From: UBA7332 sp051657165
Lineage (GTDB): Bacteria; Bacteroidota; Bacteroidia; Bacteroidales; UBA7332
Direction: 5' to 3'
NCBI GenBank assembly: GCA_051657165.1
Contig: JBOFKD010000165.1
Coordinates: 55,665 to 119,664 of the forward strand
Length of the DNA stretch: 64,000 nucleotides
Part shown: positions 1 to 9,239 of the stretch, one piece after another
How the letters are laid out: each line of letters starts with the position of its first letter
How positions within the stretch are numbered: the stretch's first letter is position 1
Notes under the pieces: model-generated
The model's database searches: none
Told to the model about the DNA's origin: nothing
What the model saw: the letters and a program-made list of their open reading frames with translations, nothing else
Made by a program: the position numbers and the translations under genes

Positions 1-526
1 TACTACGAAGATAATTTTTAAATTCTTCATCATGCTCCCATACTCTGCGATTTGTTGTAAACACAGTACCAGTCCAATAATCATGTTCCAAATCTCTGAT
101 ACTTGTAGACACTGCACGCTGTAAACTAAATGCAGGCAATGCAGGCACTTCCTGTGGCATATATAAGTTTGAGGTTCCTTCTCCGCGAATACCCGCCAAA
201 GGAAGGATATAATCTCCGAGCTTATTGGTTTTCTTAAGTCCTCCGCATTTACCTAAAAACAAAACAGCTTTCGGTTGTATTGCAGATAGTAAATCCATTA
301 TTGTTGCTGCATTAGGAGTACCCATCCCGAAATTAATAATCGTAATTCCATTAGCAACCGCATTAGGCATATTCACATCTGTAATAGCCTCTACTCCATA
401 ATGATCCGCAAAGATCTTTACATAATTTGAAAAGTTAGTCAAAAGAATATGACCTGTAAACTCTTCGATGGCTCTGCCCGTATATCTAGGCAGCCAATTT
501 TCTACAATTTCTTGTTTAGTCTTCAT
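1..526 (-). CDS. amn: AMP nucleosidase, N-terminal part (runs off the window)
   Basis: The first 175 codons of a minus-strand gene are present; the 3' end lies outside the window. The product should hydrolyse AMP to adenine and ribose 5-phosphate in the cytoplasm, a purine salvage role. The visible sequence has the phosphorylase-like nucleoside-binding motifs NFGMGTPNAAT and FLGKCGGLK and continues through WTGTVFTTNRRVWEHDEEF, which fit the short Bacteroidetes AMP nucleosidase family. The ATG at 526 is the first in-frame start and opens MKTKQEIVENWL. The gene is divergent from the HsdR-N-like gene, with about 200 bp between them for both promoters. Family identification is from remembered family features, not a search. 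Confidence 0.88.
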   Translation of the reverse strand, partial: MKTKQEIVENWLPRYTGRAIEEFTGHILLTNFSNYVKIFADHYGVEAITDVNMPNAVANGITIINFGMGTPNAATIMDLLSAIQPKAVLFLGKCGGLKKTNKLGDYILPLAGIRGEGTSNLYMPQEVPALPAFSLQRAVSTSIRDLEHDYWTGTVFTTNRRVWEHDEEFKNYLRS

Positions 527-729
527 AAACTATAGTTTTGCGGTTTTTTAATCAACAAAATTAATAATAATCCCTGAGAATTCCCAGACAGTCTCTAAAA
601 ATAACTATCTATAAGGATAAAAAGTTTAAGACTTAAACTTTATTACTTTTTACAGATTCGTAAAATCAAACTTACCGTAAATAGAAAATAAATAACTATT
701 TTCGCTCATTCAAGATAACAAAATTCACT

Positions 730-1215
730 ATGACTCCATTAAACCTCCCCAAATACAACCTGCGAATAAGCGTTCGGGATCAAAAAAAATACATTTGGGA
801 TCGTTTACGACGAAAATATGTTGCTCTTACACCTGAAGAGTGGGTACGCCAGAACTTCATCGAATTTCTTATTTCCGAAAAGAATTATCCTGAAACTCTT
901 ATGAATAATGAAATCGGGATTAATCTGAACGGCATGACAAAGCGGTGCGACACTGTTGTGTTTGCATCCACCAGCTCTCCCCTTCTCATCGTTGAATACA
1001 AAGCTCCTCAGATAACGATTAATCAGATGGTCTTTGATCAGATTGTGAGATACAATATGGTACTGAAGGTTCCCTTTCTGATCGTATCTAATGGCTTAAA
1101 CCATTATTGCTGTATGGTTGATTATGAGCAACACAAATGCCACTTTATTGCTGACATTCCAACATATGAAGAATTGGCAGATACCAGATACTTTACGAAT
1201 AATAAGACTCTTTAA
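730..1215 (+). CDS. HsdR N-terminal-like domain protein (PD-(D/E)XK nuclease fold)
   Basis: A 161-residue stand-alone protein resembling the N-terminal domain of type I restriction subunit R (HSDR_N_2 type). A PD-(D/E)XK-like signature is visible: D74, then E89-Y-K91 on a hydrophobic strand (LLIVEYKAPQ). No helicase domain and no hsdM or hsdS partner is nearby, so this is not a restriction system. Similar single-domain proteins are common in Bacteroidales chromosomes, often close to amn, and their role is unknown. The start at 730 gives MTPLNLPKYNL. It ends 25 bp before the polysaccharide lyase, so the two may share a transcript. Catalytic activity is an inference from the conserved triad only. 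Confidence 0.8.
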   Translation: MTPLNLPKYNLRISVRDQKKYIWDRLRRKYVALTPEEWVRQNFIEFLISEKNYPETLMNNEIGINLNGMTKRCDTVVFASTSSPLLIVEYKAPQITINQMVFDQIVRYNMVLKVPFLIVSNGLNHYCCMVDYEQHKCHFIADIPTYEELADTRYFTNNKTL

Positions 1216-1240
1216 ATATATAATAATACAGAACCGGATT

Positions 1241-3730
1241 ATGAACACTAAACTCTTATCCGTATTATCTCTTTTTGCAATCTGTTCTTTTCAGGGATTT
1301 TCTCAAAATAAATCTCTTGAAACGGCCAAAAACAATCTCGAGAAATATACGATTACAGATCTTTCTTCTTTTGACAGCTCTAAAGTTAAAGCTATCGAAG
1401 ATTATCGCCGCTTCTATGCAAAACATGCGCACCGCGGACACTCATTAGGTAAATTAAAATCTCCTTTAGCGCAATCTATTGCACAGCTGAATAATAACGG
1501 TACATTTTCAGATCTTGATGCTCTGAAAAAGCAGTTCTCCGAAGCTAATGCTTTTCAAAACCGCTCAGCGGCTGTAGTAAATGAAGTTGGACTTTTTCTA
1601 ACAGAAGCTTACAACAGAATATGGAGTATCGCCGAAGCTTATCGCAATGGAAAGTTAAGTAAAGACGAAGCTTTTAATGAGAAAGTATTAAAAGCAATCA
1701 TTCATTATGGAAATATAGAATTGAGCCGCCCAAACGACGGACCTCGCTTCCATGCATCCTGTTTTGCCATTCCAACGGCTGCTGTCAATACTTATTTTTG
1801 TTTCCTCAATGATATGGACCGAATCGAAAATAACAAAGGTTCGGATCTGGAGCTGAAAGCTTGCAATACGCTTAAGTCACTTGGTATTCAAGCCTGGACT
1901 CAACCATTCCGTAATGATTTTACAGACGAAAACGTAGTACAAATCGAACGTTTCCGTAACCACGTCTGGTGGGTTGGCGGCAATGCACTGGCATACAGAT
2001 CGCTGATCCCTGTAGGATTTATGCTTAAATCTATCCCTATGATTGATTTAATTTCGGAAGTGGCACAGCGCGGAATCAGCAAGACTTCTCAGCATACTTA
2101 TGACAAAGCATTCTGGACTGAAGGATTTACTGCTGACGGAGCCGGCTGGGGACATGGGATGCAATGTCTGATCTGGGGTTATCCGATTGATGGCACATCC
2201 AATGCTCTATCCATATTAAGTGATCTGAAAGGTTCTCCATGGGCTAAAAAATTAAGTCCTGAACATACGGATGCTTTGCTTAACTACTTCCGCGGAGGAA
2301 ACTGGTATTATTATAAAGGCTATGAACTTCCGTGTCTGAGCAGACATTCTATGGTATACGAACCTAAAGAAAGCCCTATCCGTTACACAAAAATGCTTAA
2401 CTCCATTCTTAAAGACTGGAGCGACTCTTTCACCTCCGATCAGATTGCTGAATTGAAGCAGCTTCAGAAAGAAGCCAAAACAAACCGCATACTTATGGCG
2501 CAGGAGAAAGATGGTGTTTACAATGGAACAAGATGGTTTTTCAACAATGATGATTTAATCAAGAAAAACAACGATTATCATATTATCGTAAATATGGCAT
2601 CCAGTCGTGTAGACGGACTTGAAAGTGCAGCTAAACTGGCGGACGAATATAATTTTTACTCGACAGACGGACTTACATTATTCCAAAAGTCAGGTAATGA
2701 ATATAGTTCAATATATGGTTCTTTCGACGTAACATCCTCCCCCGGAGTAACATCCAGAATAGGCATGGACAAACTGGAACCTGTTACGAACTGGAGAGGT
2801 TATTGCAGTTCTCACAATTTTGCAGCAGGAGCATCAAGCGGAGGAAACAATGCTGTATCGGGCTATATCTTCGAAAAAATGAATGCTGCAACAAAGCAAG
2901 GTGTAAACGATAAGGGCTCCAGTGCACTTAAAAACGATATGCTTTATGGATTTAAAGCTTACAAAGCAAACTTCATGATAGATGATTATTTTATTGCGTT
3001 AGGTGCAGGCATAACTAACTTCAATCCCAATATTGATATGCCTTTGCATACAACTATTGACCAAACGGCATTAGTAGATGAAATAAGTATCATCAAAAAC
3101 GGTAAAACAACCATAATGACTGATTCTCTTATGCCTGTATCAGGTAGCAGCTCTCCTGTATGGATTAGCCAGAAAGGAAAATTTGCATACACCATACTAC
3201 CTGAATATACACACAGTGCATATGTAGCGAAAGAACGAAAGAAAACAAATTGGGTAGAAAGAAATCTTGTGAATAAGAAAACCAAAAATTTACCTGGTGA
3301 ATCTTCTATTTTGCGATTATGGATTGATCATGGTAAAAATCCTCAACAAGACACTTATGGATATGTTGTATACGCATCCGATAAAGTCCCTTCAGGGAAG
3401 CTACCTTTTGAGGTGTTAAGAAACGACACTCTTATTCAGGCAGTAGCTTTGAAAAATAAAAATGTCGTGGAGGCTGTATTTTACCCTAATGCAGACCATT
3501 TGATTTTCGGGAAAAATAAAATTAAAGTCTCTGCACCCTGCGCACTGATGATAGAGAGAAATAAAGAAAAAGTTGTCTTATCAGTAACAGATGCCGAGAT
3601 GAATGCCAATTTAAAAGAAATCGTAGTTTCTATAAACGGCAAACAGATACGGGTATCACTTCCTCAAGGTGAACTATGCGGTAAAGCTGCATCACAAGCA
3701 ATATCACTAAAAGAGAGTAATCTTAGATAA
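1241..3730 (+). CDS. Secreted polysaccharide lyase family 8 (hyaluronate/chondroitin lyase type)
   Basis: An 829-residue exported lyase that should cleave uronic-acid polysaccharides such as chondroitin or hyaluronan by beta-elimination. A signal peptide (MNTKLLSVLSLFAICSFQGFSQ) is followed by an alpha/alpha toroid and then beta-sandwich domains. Candidate active-site elements of PL8 enzymes are visible: GWGHGMQ followed by a WGY tyrosine near residue 300-315, LSRHSM near 366, and SSRVDGLES near 455-462, whose Glu matches the family glutamate. The start at 1241 is chosen because it gives the signal peptide; an in-frame upstream ATG at 1118 lies inside the preceding gene. No SusC/SusD pair, sulfatase or unsaturated glucuronyl hydrolase is adjacent. 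Substrate is unproven. A strong terminator follows. Confidence 0.88.
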   Translation: MNTKLLSVLSLFAICSFQGFSQNKSLETAKNNLEKYTITDLSSFDSSKVKAIEDYRRFYAKHAHRGHSLGKLKSPLAQSIAQLNNNGTFSDLDALKKQFSEANAFQNRSAAVVNEVGLFLTEAYNRIWSIAEAYRNGKLSKDEAFNEKVLKAIIHYGNIELSRPNDGPRFHASCFAIPTAAVNTYFCFLNDMDRIENNKGSDLELKACNTLKSLGIQAWTQPFRNDFTDENVVQIERFRNHVWWVGGNALAYRSLIPVGFMLKSIPMIDLISEVAQRGISKTSQHTYDKAFWTEGFTADGAGWGHGMQCLIWGYPIDGTSNALSILSDLKGSPWAKKLSPEHTDALLNYFRGGNWYYYKGYELPCLSRHSMVYEPKESPIRYTKMLNSILKDWSDSFTSDQIAELKQLQKEAKTNRILMAQEKDGVYNGTRWFFNNDDLIKKNNDYHIIVNMASSRVDGLESAAKLADEYNFYSTDGLTLFQKSGNEYSSIYGSFDVTSSPGVTSRIGMDKLEPVTNWRGYCSSHNFAAGASSGGNNAVSGYIFEKMNAATKQGVNDKGSSALKNDMLYGFKAYKANFMIDDYFIALGAGITNFNPNIDMPLHTTIDQTALVDEISIIKNGKTTIMTDSLMPVSGSSSPVWISQKGKFAYTILPEYTHSAYVAKERKKTNWVERNLVNKKTKNLPGESSILRLWIDHGKNPQQDTYGYVVYASDKVPSGKLPFEVLRNDTLIQAVALKNKNVVEAVFYPNADHLIFGKNKIKVSAPCALMIERNKEKVVLSVTDAEMNANLKEIVVSINGKQIRVSLPQGELCGKAASQAISLKESNLR

Positions 3731-3733
3731 ATC

Positions 3734-3780
3734 AAAGAAGGTGTGTCAAATCAATACAATTTTGACACACCTTTCTTTTT
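3734..3780 (+). terminator. Intrinsic terminator after the PL8 lyase
   Basis: GGTGTGTCAAA at 3740-3750 pairs with TTTGACACACC at 3761-3771 around a 10-nt loop, followed by TTTCTTTTT. It begins 4 bp after the lyase stop codon. Confidence 0.85.
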
Positions 3781-3857
3781 TAAAACAAAGTTAAGCTTAC
3801 CGGCTATAATTTTTTGGAATCAAAGTGTCTGACACATCTCCATTCCTTCAACAACAA

Positions 3858-4130
3858 CCGTATATCCTTGCTTTCTTTGCCGTATATTTTAGCAAGAATA
3901 AACCGGCAATTACTCACTGTATATAAGAGATTTAGTTCGTTTAATCGTATACTTTAGAAATCCGGTCCGGAGCGGTTGAAATTCCGCCCCGGACCGGTTC
4001 TATTTCCGCTCCGGAGCGGATTGTATTCCGGTCCGGAGCGGAAAAGTAAATCAACCGTATCTTGCAACTAAAACATCCGTATATAAAAAATAACTCCTCC
4101 TTTGTTCCGGCTAATCTGCACGTATATTCG
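3858..4130. repeat. 22-bp-period palindromic array A (GC-rich core)
   Basis: Four G+C-rich near-palindromic units start at 3961, 3983, 4005 and 4027, exactly 22 bp apart. Each is TCC(G/C)-type 15-mer such as TCCGGTCCGGAGCGG followed by a 7-nt A/T-rich spacer that differs each time. Short CGTATAT words flank the core and partly keep the phase: CCGTATAT at 3858 and 3880 (22 bp apart), CCGTAT at 4055 and 4077 (22 bp apart) and ACGTATAT at 4120. The element sits in a 558-bp region between two converging genes, each with its own terminator, and contains no convincing gene. Function unknown; see the matching arrays at 20735-20866 and 41249-41338. Confidence 0.85.
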
Positions 4131-4248
4131 TTTGCGTTTATGCGAATATCGCACATAACGATAAATGGCAGATAACAGCGAGTAACTATTGATCCTGCCG
4201 GATTTATATGTTAACCCCTCAATACCAGGTACGGCATATACAAAAGTA

Positions 4249-4286
4249 AAGAGGAGGATGTGATCTTTTGACACATCCTCCTCTTT
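4249..4286 (-). terminator. Terminator of the DUF1275 gene
   Basis: AAGAGGAGGATGTG at 4249-4262 pairs perfectly with CACATCCTCCTCTT at 4272-4285 across a 9-nt loop. It lies immediately downstream of the minus-strand stop codon at 4289. Confidence 0.8.
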
Positions 4287-4288
4287 AT

Positions 4289-4969
4289 TTACTGATCTCT
4301 CTTCTCTGAGCGACCACGTAATATAAAGAAAAATATACCTGACAACAGATAACCTATTGCACCCGGAATAAATATCTTTTCCTTCATATAACCAAAAAGA
4401 ACTATGGAAAGAAGAGTACCTAAAGCAAACGATAGCAGAAGGAACACTTCGAATTTAATCTTCCATCCCATATTCGCTTCTCCACGCACCATATATCCGA
4501 GAAATGTTCCAAGATCTGTGAATGTACCGGTAACGTGTGTTGTCTTAAAACCAACACCTCTGTAAGAACGTATCAGCCCATTCTGTGTACCTAATGCACA
4601 TGCCAGAAAATAAATAAACAGGTCTTCATTATAAAATACCAGGTATAAAAATAACATCATGATACCTATGACAAACTGTATTTCCCCGTATTTACTTTCA
4701 AGCTTAAACTCTTTATTTACATTTACAAAAGCCGATATAAATCCACCTATTGTAAATGACAGAGAAAGCAGCAACAATACAAGAGCTGTGTTGTACCCGT
4801 GATTGTAAATATACTCTATAATCAGCGTATAATTGCCTGAATAATGAGACAATGCATAAGCAAATGCCATAAATCCGGCCATATTTATAAAGGCGCTCAA
4901 AAACGACACACTATATATCCAGATCTGTATTGCCCTGTCTTCATGATATAAAGCTTGATTTTCATCCAT
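4289..4969 (-). CDS. DUF1275 / YoaK family integral membrane protein
   Basis: A 226-residue polytopic inner-membrane protein with about six hydrophobic segments. The family signature is clear: LGTQNGLIRSYRG followed by KTTHVTGTFTDLGTFLG around residues 125-155. The molecular function of DUF1275 proteins is not established; some members have been linked to transport or stress responses. It is transcribed alone, convergent with the lyase, with its own terminator. The start at 4969 (MDENQALYHEDRAIQ) leaves a short hydrophilic N-terminus before the first membrane segment, which is usual in the family. Confidence 0.85.
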   Translation of the reverse strand: MDENQALYHEDRAIQIWIYSVSFLSAFINMAGFMAFAYALSHYSGNYTLIIEYIYNHGYNTALVLLLLSLSFTIGGFISAFVNVNKEFKLESKYGEIQFVIGIMMLFLYLVFYNEDLFIYFLACALGTQNGLIRSYRGVGFKTTHVTGTFTDLGTFLGYMVRGEANMGWKIKFEVFLLLSFALGTLLSIVLFGYMKEKIFIPGAIGYLLSGIFFFILRGRSEKRDQ

Positions 4970-5184
4970 AATCTCTTCTACTTTGTATATCAGAACAGCT
5001 AATCAGAAATAAATGTTCTGACCCGTAAGAACGAACTTATTAAAATTCCACTTCAAACAAAAAGATATAACTACTATTGTATTAAAAAATATATTTAGTC
5101 GTTAAGTCCCGATTATTTTCGTTTAATTGCAAAACAATAAAAAAACACTACATAATATTTTATTCACCGATAATCAGTTACACT

Positions 5185-6087
5185 ATGAATTCTTACACAA
5201 ACAGCGCACTAATATTTCTATCCGTACTCTTCTTTTCCGGTTGTTCCTCCATGTCACCGGATGATCTTGACCTTGAGAGGCCAGACAAAAATCCAATTGA
5301 AGAAGTATGCAAAGAGATTAAACTATCAGTCCCTACAATTCATGAAAACAAGATCTATACCGATGACGTTACCTTTGAATTCGAAATACTAGACGGAAAT
5401 GGAGGTTATACTGTTTCTGTACCTGAATCAGGAAGTCTCACAAGAGCCATAGCAACACTTGACGGCAACAAGGTAAAAGTAGAAATTATTAATAATCCGG
5501 GATGCGAAATTGTTATCCGTGATAAAAAAGAAAAAGAAGCACGCGTATATCTGCAATCCAGGCATCCTTCGCTAATTATCTATTCAGGCACTTACGGGCT
5601 TATGGTTGGCAGTGTAAACAAACTCGGCAATATCGATTTTGGTGTAGGCGGACCTTACGAAATAACAAAAGTAAAAGGAGATGCTTCTGAAATATTTGAA
5701 GAGAATAAAATACTGAAAGTAAAAGCTCTGAAACTTGGCAAAACAGATTATATATTCAAAGACAGAAGAGGTACAGCAGCATATATCTCAACATCTTCAA
5801 GCCTGAGCTTCACGATAGAAGAAGCAAATAAAAGTCTTGAGTTTAATGCCGTAAACTATATGTCAGCATCTGTTAAATTAAACTGGGGAACGGAATGGGA
5901 AATAGAATCACTGACAAATAATATTCTGGAAAAAGCGGATGTTTCACAGGCTCATCAGGTGGGCGGAGGACTTACAGAATGGTATTATCTGATGCTTGAA
6001 ACAAAAGAAGATGGATCCGGCACTGATCGCGTGATCCTAAAAAACAACACAGGTGATAAAGCTATTGTAGAAATACATATTCCATAA
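5185..6087 (+). CDS. Hypothetical surface lipoprotein
   Basis: A 300-residue protein that I cannot assign to a family. It starts with a type II signal peptide (LIFLSVLFFSGC), placing the lipidated cysteine near residue 20. The residues after it (SSMSPDDLDLERPD) are acid-rich, as in Bacteroidetes lipoprotein export signals, so an outer-surface location is likely. The rest is rich in predicted beta-strand (for example VTFEFEILDGNGGYTVSVPE), suggesting repeated beta-sandwich domains. It stands alone between a minus-strand gene and a strong terminator; the upstream 200 bp should contain its promoter. Confidence 0.7.
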   Translation: MNSYTNSALIFLSVLFFSGCSSMSPDDLDLERPDKNPIEEVCKEIKLSVPTIHENKIYTDDVTFEFEILDGNGGYTVSVPESGSLTRAIATLDGNKVKVEIINNPGCEIVIRDKKEKEARVYLQSRHPSLIIYSGTYGLMVGSVNKLGNIDFGVGGPYEITKVKGDASEIFEENKILKVKALKLGKTDYIFKDRRGTAAYISTSSSLSFTIEEANKSLEFNAVNYMSASVKLNWGTEWEIESLTNNILEKADVSQAHQVGGGLTEWYYLMLETKEDGSGTDRVILKNNTGDKAIVEIHIP

Positions 6088-6120
6088 ACTATATTTATTT
6101 ACGATACGTCTTACGTTAAG

Positions 6121-6177
6121 TATAAAAGCATAAAGAGCAGAAACCATATATTGGTCTCTGCTCTTTATGCTTTTATA
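6121..6177. terminator. Bidirectional terminator between lipoprotein and nrdG
   Basis: A perfect 21-bp stem: 6121-6141 pairs with 6157-6177 (core AAGCATAAAGAGCAGA). A/T-rich flanks on both sides allow it to serve both converging genes. Confidence 0.85.
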
Positions 6178-6197
6178 TATTTATGATCGACTTCGTA

Positions 6198-6713
6198 TCA
6201 AAACGAAGGATAAGGGCTGTAATCCAGCAAAATCGTTTTTCTCATAGAAAGAGAACGAACAACATCAATAAGACGTTGGTTCGAACTTCCCCTGAACAAT
6301 AAAGATAAGTCTCTTTTATCTGCTTCAAAAGGTCCGTCAACCAGCACATCAATATAAGAAAGTAATTCCATGAATTTATCTGTCTGGATAAGACTTTCAA
6401 ATACATATCCGGTATAACACCAGATCGTCTTTGAGCTTTTTTCTTTTATTGCTTTCGCAATCTCGATAAAGCTGTCAGCCTGAAAAAAAGGATCTCCACC
6501 TGTAAACGTCACGTTTGAAACAGGATTAGACAATACCCTTTCAATCACCTCATCTATAGAGAAACTTATTCCGTTTCCGATATCCCAGGAGTGAGGATTA
6601 TGACAACCTTTGCATTGATGCGAACAACCTGCTGCATAAATGGCTGTCCGAAAACCGGGACCATCTACGATTGTATCATCCACAATCTTTAAAAGAGAAA
6701 TACTTTTAGTCAT
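6198..6713 (-). CDS. nrdG: Anaerobic ribonucleotide reductase activating protein (radical SAM)
   Basis: A 171-residue radical SAM enzyme that generates the glycyl radical on NrdD using S-adenosylmethionine and a [4Fe-4S] cluster. The cluster motif CSHQCKGC is present with cysteines 30, 34 and 37, preceded by the family motif VDGPGFRTAIY. TFTGGDP is the SAM-contact GGE-like motif. Its start overlaps the nrdD stop by 8 bp, so the two are translationally coupled and cotranscribed behind the cobalamin riboswitch. Confidence 0.95.
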   Translation of the reverse strand: MTKSISLLKIVDDTIVDGPGFRTAIYAAGCSHQCKGCHNPHSWDIGNGISFSIDEVIERVLSNPVSNVTFTGGDPFFQADSFIEIAKAIKEKSSKTIWCYTGYVFESLIQTDKFMELLSYIDVLVDGPFEADKRDLSLLFRGSSNQRLIDVVRSLSMRKTILLDYSPYPSF

Positions 6714-8913
6714 GTCTTACACGATCATTCAATTCTGCAAGTTTTGCATTATTCCATCTGTCAGTTGTACCAACAAGATATCCCGTGATACGCTGAAGTT
6801 TGTCAATATGTTTACTCTGACATTTCGGACATACCGTCAGATTATCAGCAGCATTCTCAAAACCACAATCCAGGCATCTGTTACGATTATGGTTAACTGA
6901 ACCATAACCAATATTCAGCTTATCCATAATCTCTACAACAGAGCTGATTGATTCAGGATTATGCGTTGCATCTCCGTCTATTTCGACATAAAATATATGT
7001 CCGCCACGAGTAAGATCATGATACGGAGCTTCAATGGTCGCTTTGTGAGCTACGCTACAAGGATAGTAAACCGGAACATGATTAGAGTTTGTATAATAAT
7101 CCCGGTCCGTAATACCCGGAATAACGCCATATTTCTTTTTATCAATTTTCGTAAATCTACCCGAAAGCCCTTCTGCCGGTGTTGCCAGCACACTATAATT
7201 GTGTTGATATTTATCTGCGAACTGATAAACCCGGTCGCGCATATGTGTCACAATTTTCAGACCCAATGCCTGAGATTCTGCATCTTCACCATGATGTTTT
7301 CCGCGAAGAGCTACCAGACACTCAGCTAACCCGATAAAACCAACACCTAACGTTCCCTGATTAATAACAGGCTCAATCGTTGAATTTGGAGTAAGCTTAT
7401 CTGATCCATTCCACAATAGACTCATCAGTAATGGGAATTGCTTAGCCAGAGCAGTCTTCTGAAACTCAAATCTCTGATGCAATTGTTTTGCCGTAAGATC
7501 CAGAATACGATCCAGTTTTTTAAAGAATGTATCAATTCTCTCTTTTTCATCAGCAATATCACGACAATCCAGTGCCAGACCAACAATATTAATAGTTGAG
7601 AAAGAAATGTTACCACGTCCTACAGAAGTCTTTTCACCAAAACGGTTTTCGAAAACACGAGTACGACATCCCATAGTCGCAACTTCGTAATTATAACGCT
7701 GTGGATCATTAGCATCCCATTTTTCATGTTGATTGAATGAAGCATCCAGATTCAGGAAGTTAGGGAAGAAACGACGCGCAGATACTTTACATGCCAGCTG
7801 ATACAAATCATAATTGCGATCTTCAGGCAAGAAGTTTACACCTCTTTTCTTTTTCCAGATCTGAATCGGGAAAATAGCTGTTGCTTCATTACCTACCCCA
7901 CGATATGTAGAGTGAAGTAACTCGCGAATAATGCAACGACCCTCTGCCGAAGTATCTGTACCATAATTTATAGAACTAAACACAACCTGATTTCCTCCAC
8001 GACTATGAATTGTATTCATATTGTGAATAAACGCTTCCATTGCCTGATGAACACGGCTTACAGTGCGGTTTATTGCATGCTGTTTGTAACGCTCTGCTCC
8101 GGAAAGATCTGCAACATCTTTAGTTACATAATCTTCTATTTCCGAATGATAAAGCTCTGATAAATCTTCACCTGAAAGACTCTCCAGGACTTTCACTTCT
8201 TCAATATAGCTTGTACGGACAAACGGAGCATAATAGAAATCGATAGCCGGAATAGCCTGACCACCGTGCATTTCATTCTGCGCTGTCTCCAGAGAAATAC
8301 ATCCCTGTATACTTGCTGTCTCGATACGTTTTGCCGGACGGGATTCTCCGTGTCCTGCAATAAAGCCATTGCTAAGAATACGATCAAGCGGATGCTGTAC
8401 GCATGTTAAACTTTTAGTCGGATAATAATCCTTATCATGTATATGCAAATATCCCTCTCTTACTACATGAAGTATGTCTTCAGGCAGTAAATAATCATCC
8501 ACGAAAGGCTTTGTTGTTTCGCTTGCAAACTTCATCATCATACCGGCAGGTGTATCGGCATTCATATTTGCATTTTCGCGGGTAATATCATTGGATTTAG
8601 CTTCAATAATCTCCAGAAAAATATCACGTGTTTTTGCCTGGCGTGCTACGCTACGTTTGTTGCGGTATGAAATGTAAATCTTAGCAACATCTTTACGACG
8701 GCTCTTCATTAACTCCATTTCAACAGCATCCTGTATAGCTTCGACACTCATGGTATGATTACCTTTTTCGGCAATTTTATCAGCAATCTGAAGAGCCAGA
8801 TCTTTATCTTCTCCAGCTTCAGAATGAACCATTGCTTTTAAAATTGCTTCCATAATTTTTTCAGGAAAGAAAGCCACCTCTCTCCCGTCTCTTTTCAATA
8901 CGGATTGAATCAT
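6706..8913 (-). CDS. nrdD: Anaerobic ribonucleoside-triphosphate reductase (class III)
   Basis: A 735-residue oxygen-sensitive enzyme reducing ribonucleoside triphosphates to deoxyribonucleotides without cobalamin. An N-terminal ATP-cone regulatory domain (MIQSVLKRDGREVAFFPEKI, about residues 1-95) precedes the catalytic barrel. A C-terminal zinc site has cysteines 680, 683, 695 and 698 (CLDC and CPKC), followed by the glycyl-radical motif RITGYL with Gly711. Length is normal. The gene lies downstream of a cobalamin riboswitch with an intrinsic terminator, so it should be expressed when B12 is scarce, presumably when a B12-dependent reductase elsewhere in the genome cannot work. nrdG follows with an 8-bp overlap. 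Confidence 0.96.
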   Translation of the reverse strand: MIQSVLKRDGREVAFFPEKIMEAILKAMVHSEAGEDKDLALQIADKIAEKGNHTMSVEAIQDAVEMELMKSRRKDVAKIYISYRNKRSVARQAKTRDIFLEIIEAKSNDITRENANMNADTPAGMMMKFASETTKPFVDDYLLPEDILHVVREGYLHIHDKDYYPTKSLTCVQHPLDRILSNGFIAGHGESRPAKRIETASIQGCISLETAQNEMHGGQAIPAIDFYYAPFVRTSYIEEVKVLESLSGEDLSELYHSEIEDYVTKDVADLSGAERYKQHAINRTVSRVHQAMEAFIHNMNTIHSRGGNQVVFSSINYGTDTSAEGRCIIRELLHSTYRGVGNEATAIFPIQIWKKKRGVNFLPEDRNYDLYQLACKVSARRFFPNFLNLDASFNQHEKWDANDPQRYNYEVATMGCRTRVFENRFGEKTSVGRGNISFSTINIVGLALDCRDIADEKERIDTFFKKLDRILDLTAKQLHQRFEFQKTALAKQFPLLMSLLWNGSDKLTPNSTIEPVINQGTLGVGFIGLAECLVALRGKHHGEDAESQALGLKIVTHMRDRVYQFADKYQHNYSVLATPAEGLSGRFTKIDKKKYGVIPGITDRDYYTNSNHVPVYYPCSVAHKATIEAPYHDLTRGGHIFYVEIDGDATHNPESISSVVEIMDKLNIGYGSVNHNRNRCLDCGFENAADNLTVCPKCQSKHIDKLQRITGYLVGTTDRWNNAKLAELNDRVRHD

Positions 8914-8947
8914 CTGTAAATATCTTTATTGTATAAAAAATCAAGAC

Positions 8948-8980
8948 AAAAAAAACCATTTGATGATGTTCATCAAACGG
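8948..8980 (-). terminator. Riboswitch-controlled terminator upstream of nrdD
   Basis: On the minus strand CCGTTTGATGA (from 8980) pairs with TCATCAAATGG across a 3-nt loop, followed by eight T residues (8955-8948). It sits between the cobalamin aptamer and the nrdD start, 35 bp before the ATG, which is the place for an attenuator expression platform. Confidence 0.85.
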
Positions 8981-9057
8981 CCCGGCACGTTATCTCTGCG
9001 CTGACACATAATCAGTGAAAGATAAGTTATAGGTTGATACCCTTCCGCGAGAGCCGT

Positions 9058-9232
9058 CAAACGAAATAATCTGGCAGGTATTCTGACTTACTCCTTTCAA
9101 TCAACCTTCCCATGAACACATATCACAGTGGTTATCAGACTGAAAACAATACTGGAGCTTACAGCAGCGGGACTGTCCGGGAGTTTCACCCGATTCCCTT
9201 TTAATCAGATAACTTGAGTTATCCGAACCAAA
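9058..9232 (-). promoter_or_regulatory. Cobalamin (B12) riboswitch controlling nrdDG
   Basis: Reading the minus strand, the leader contains the conserved aptamer words in order: GGGAATCGGGTGAAACTCC (near 9202-9185), the core CCCGCTGCTGTAAGC, CATGGGAAGG, and the B12 box AGTCAGAATACCTGCCA (near 9088-9072). An intrinsic terminator lies 80-100 nt further down, so ligand binding probably terminates transcription before nrdD. Control of a B12-independent isozyme by B12 riboswitches is a known pattern. Confidence 0.93.
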
Positions 9233-9239
9233 ATCTCTA

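Noticed and set aside
730..1215. Type I restriction system
   Set aside because: Only the HsdR N-terminal-like domain is present; no helicase part, methylase or specificity gene is adjacent.
3961..4042. CRISPR array
   Set aside because: Units are only 22 bp apart with 7-bp spacers, the repeats vary and are palindromic, and no cas genes are in the window.
3941..4274. Short open reading frames crossing array A
   Set aside because: They read through the palindromic repeat and terminator, have no ribosome-binding logic and unnatural composition.
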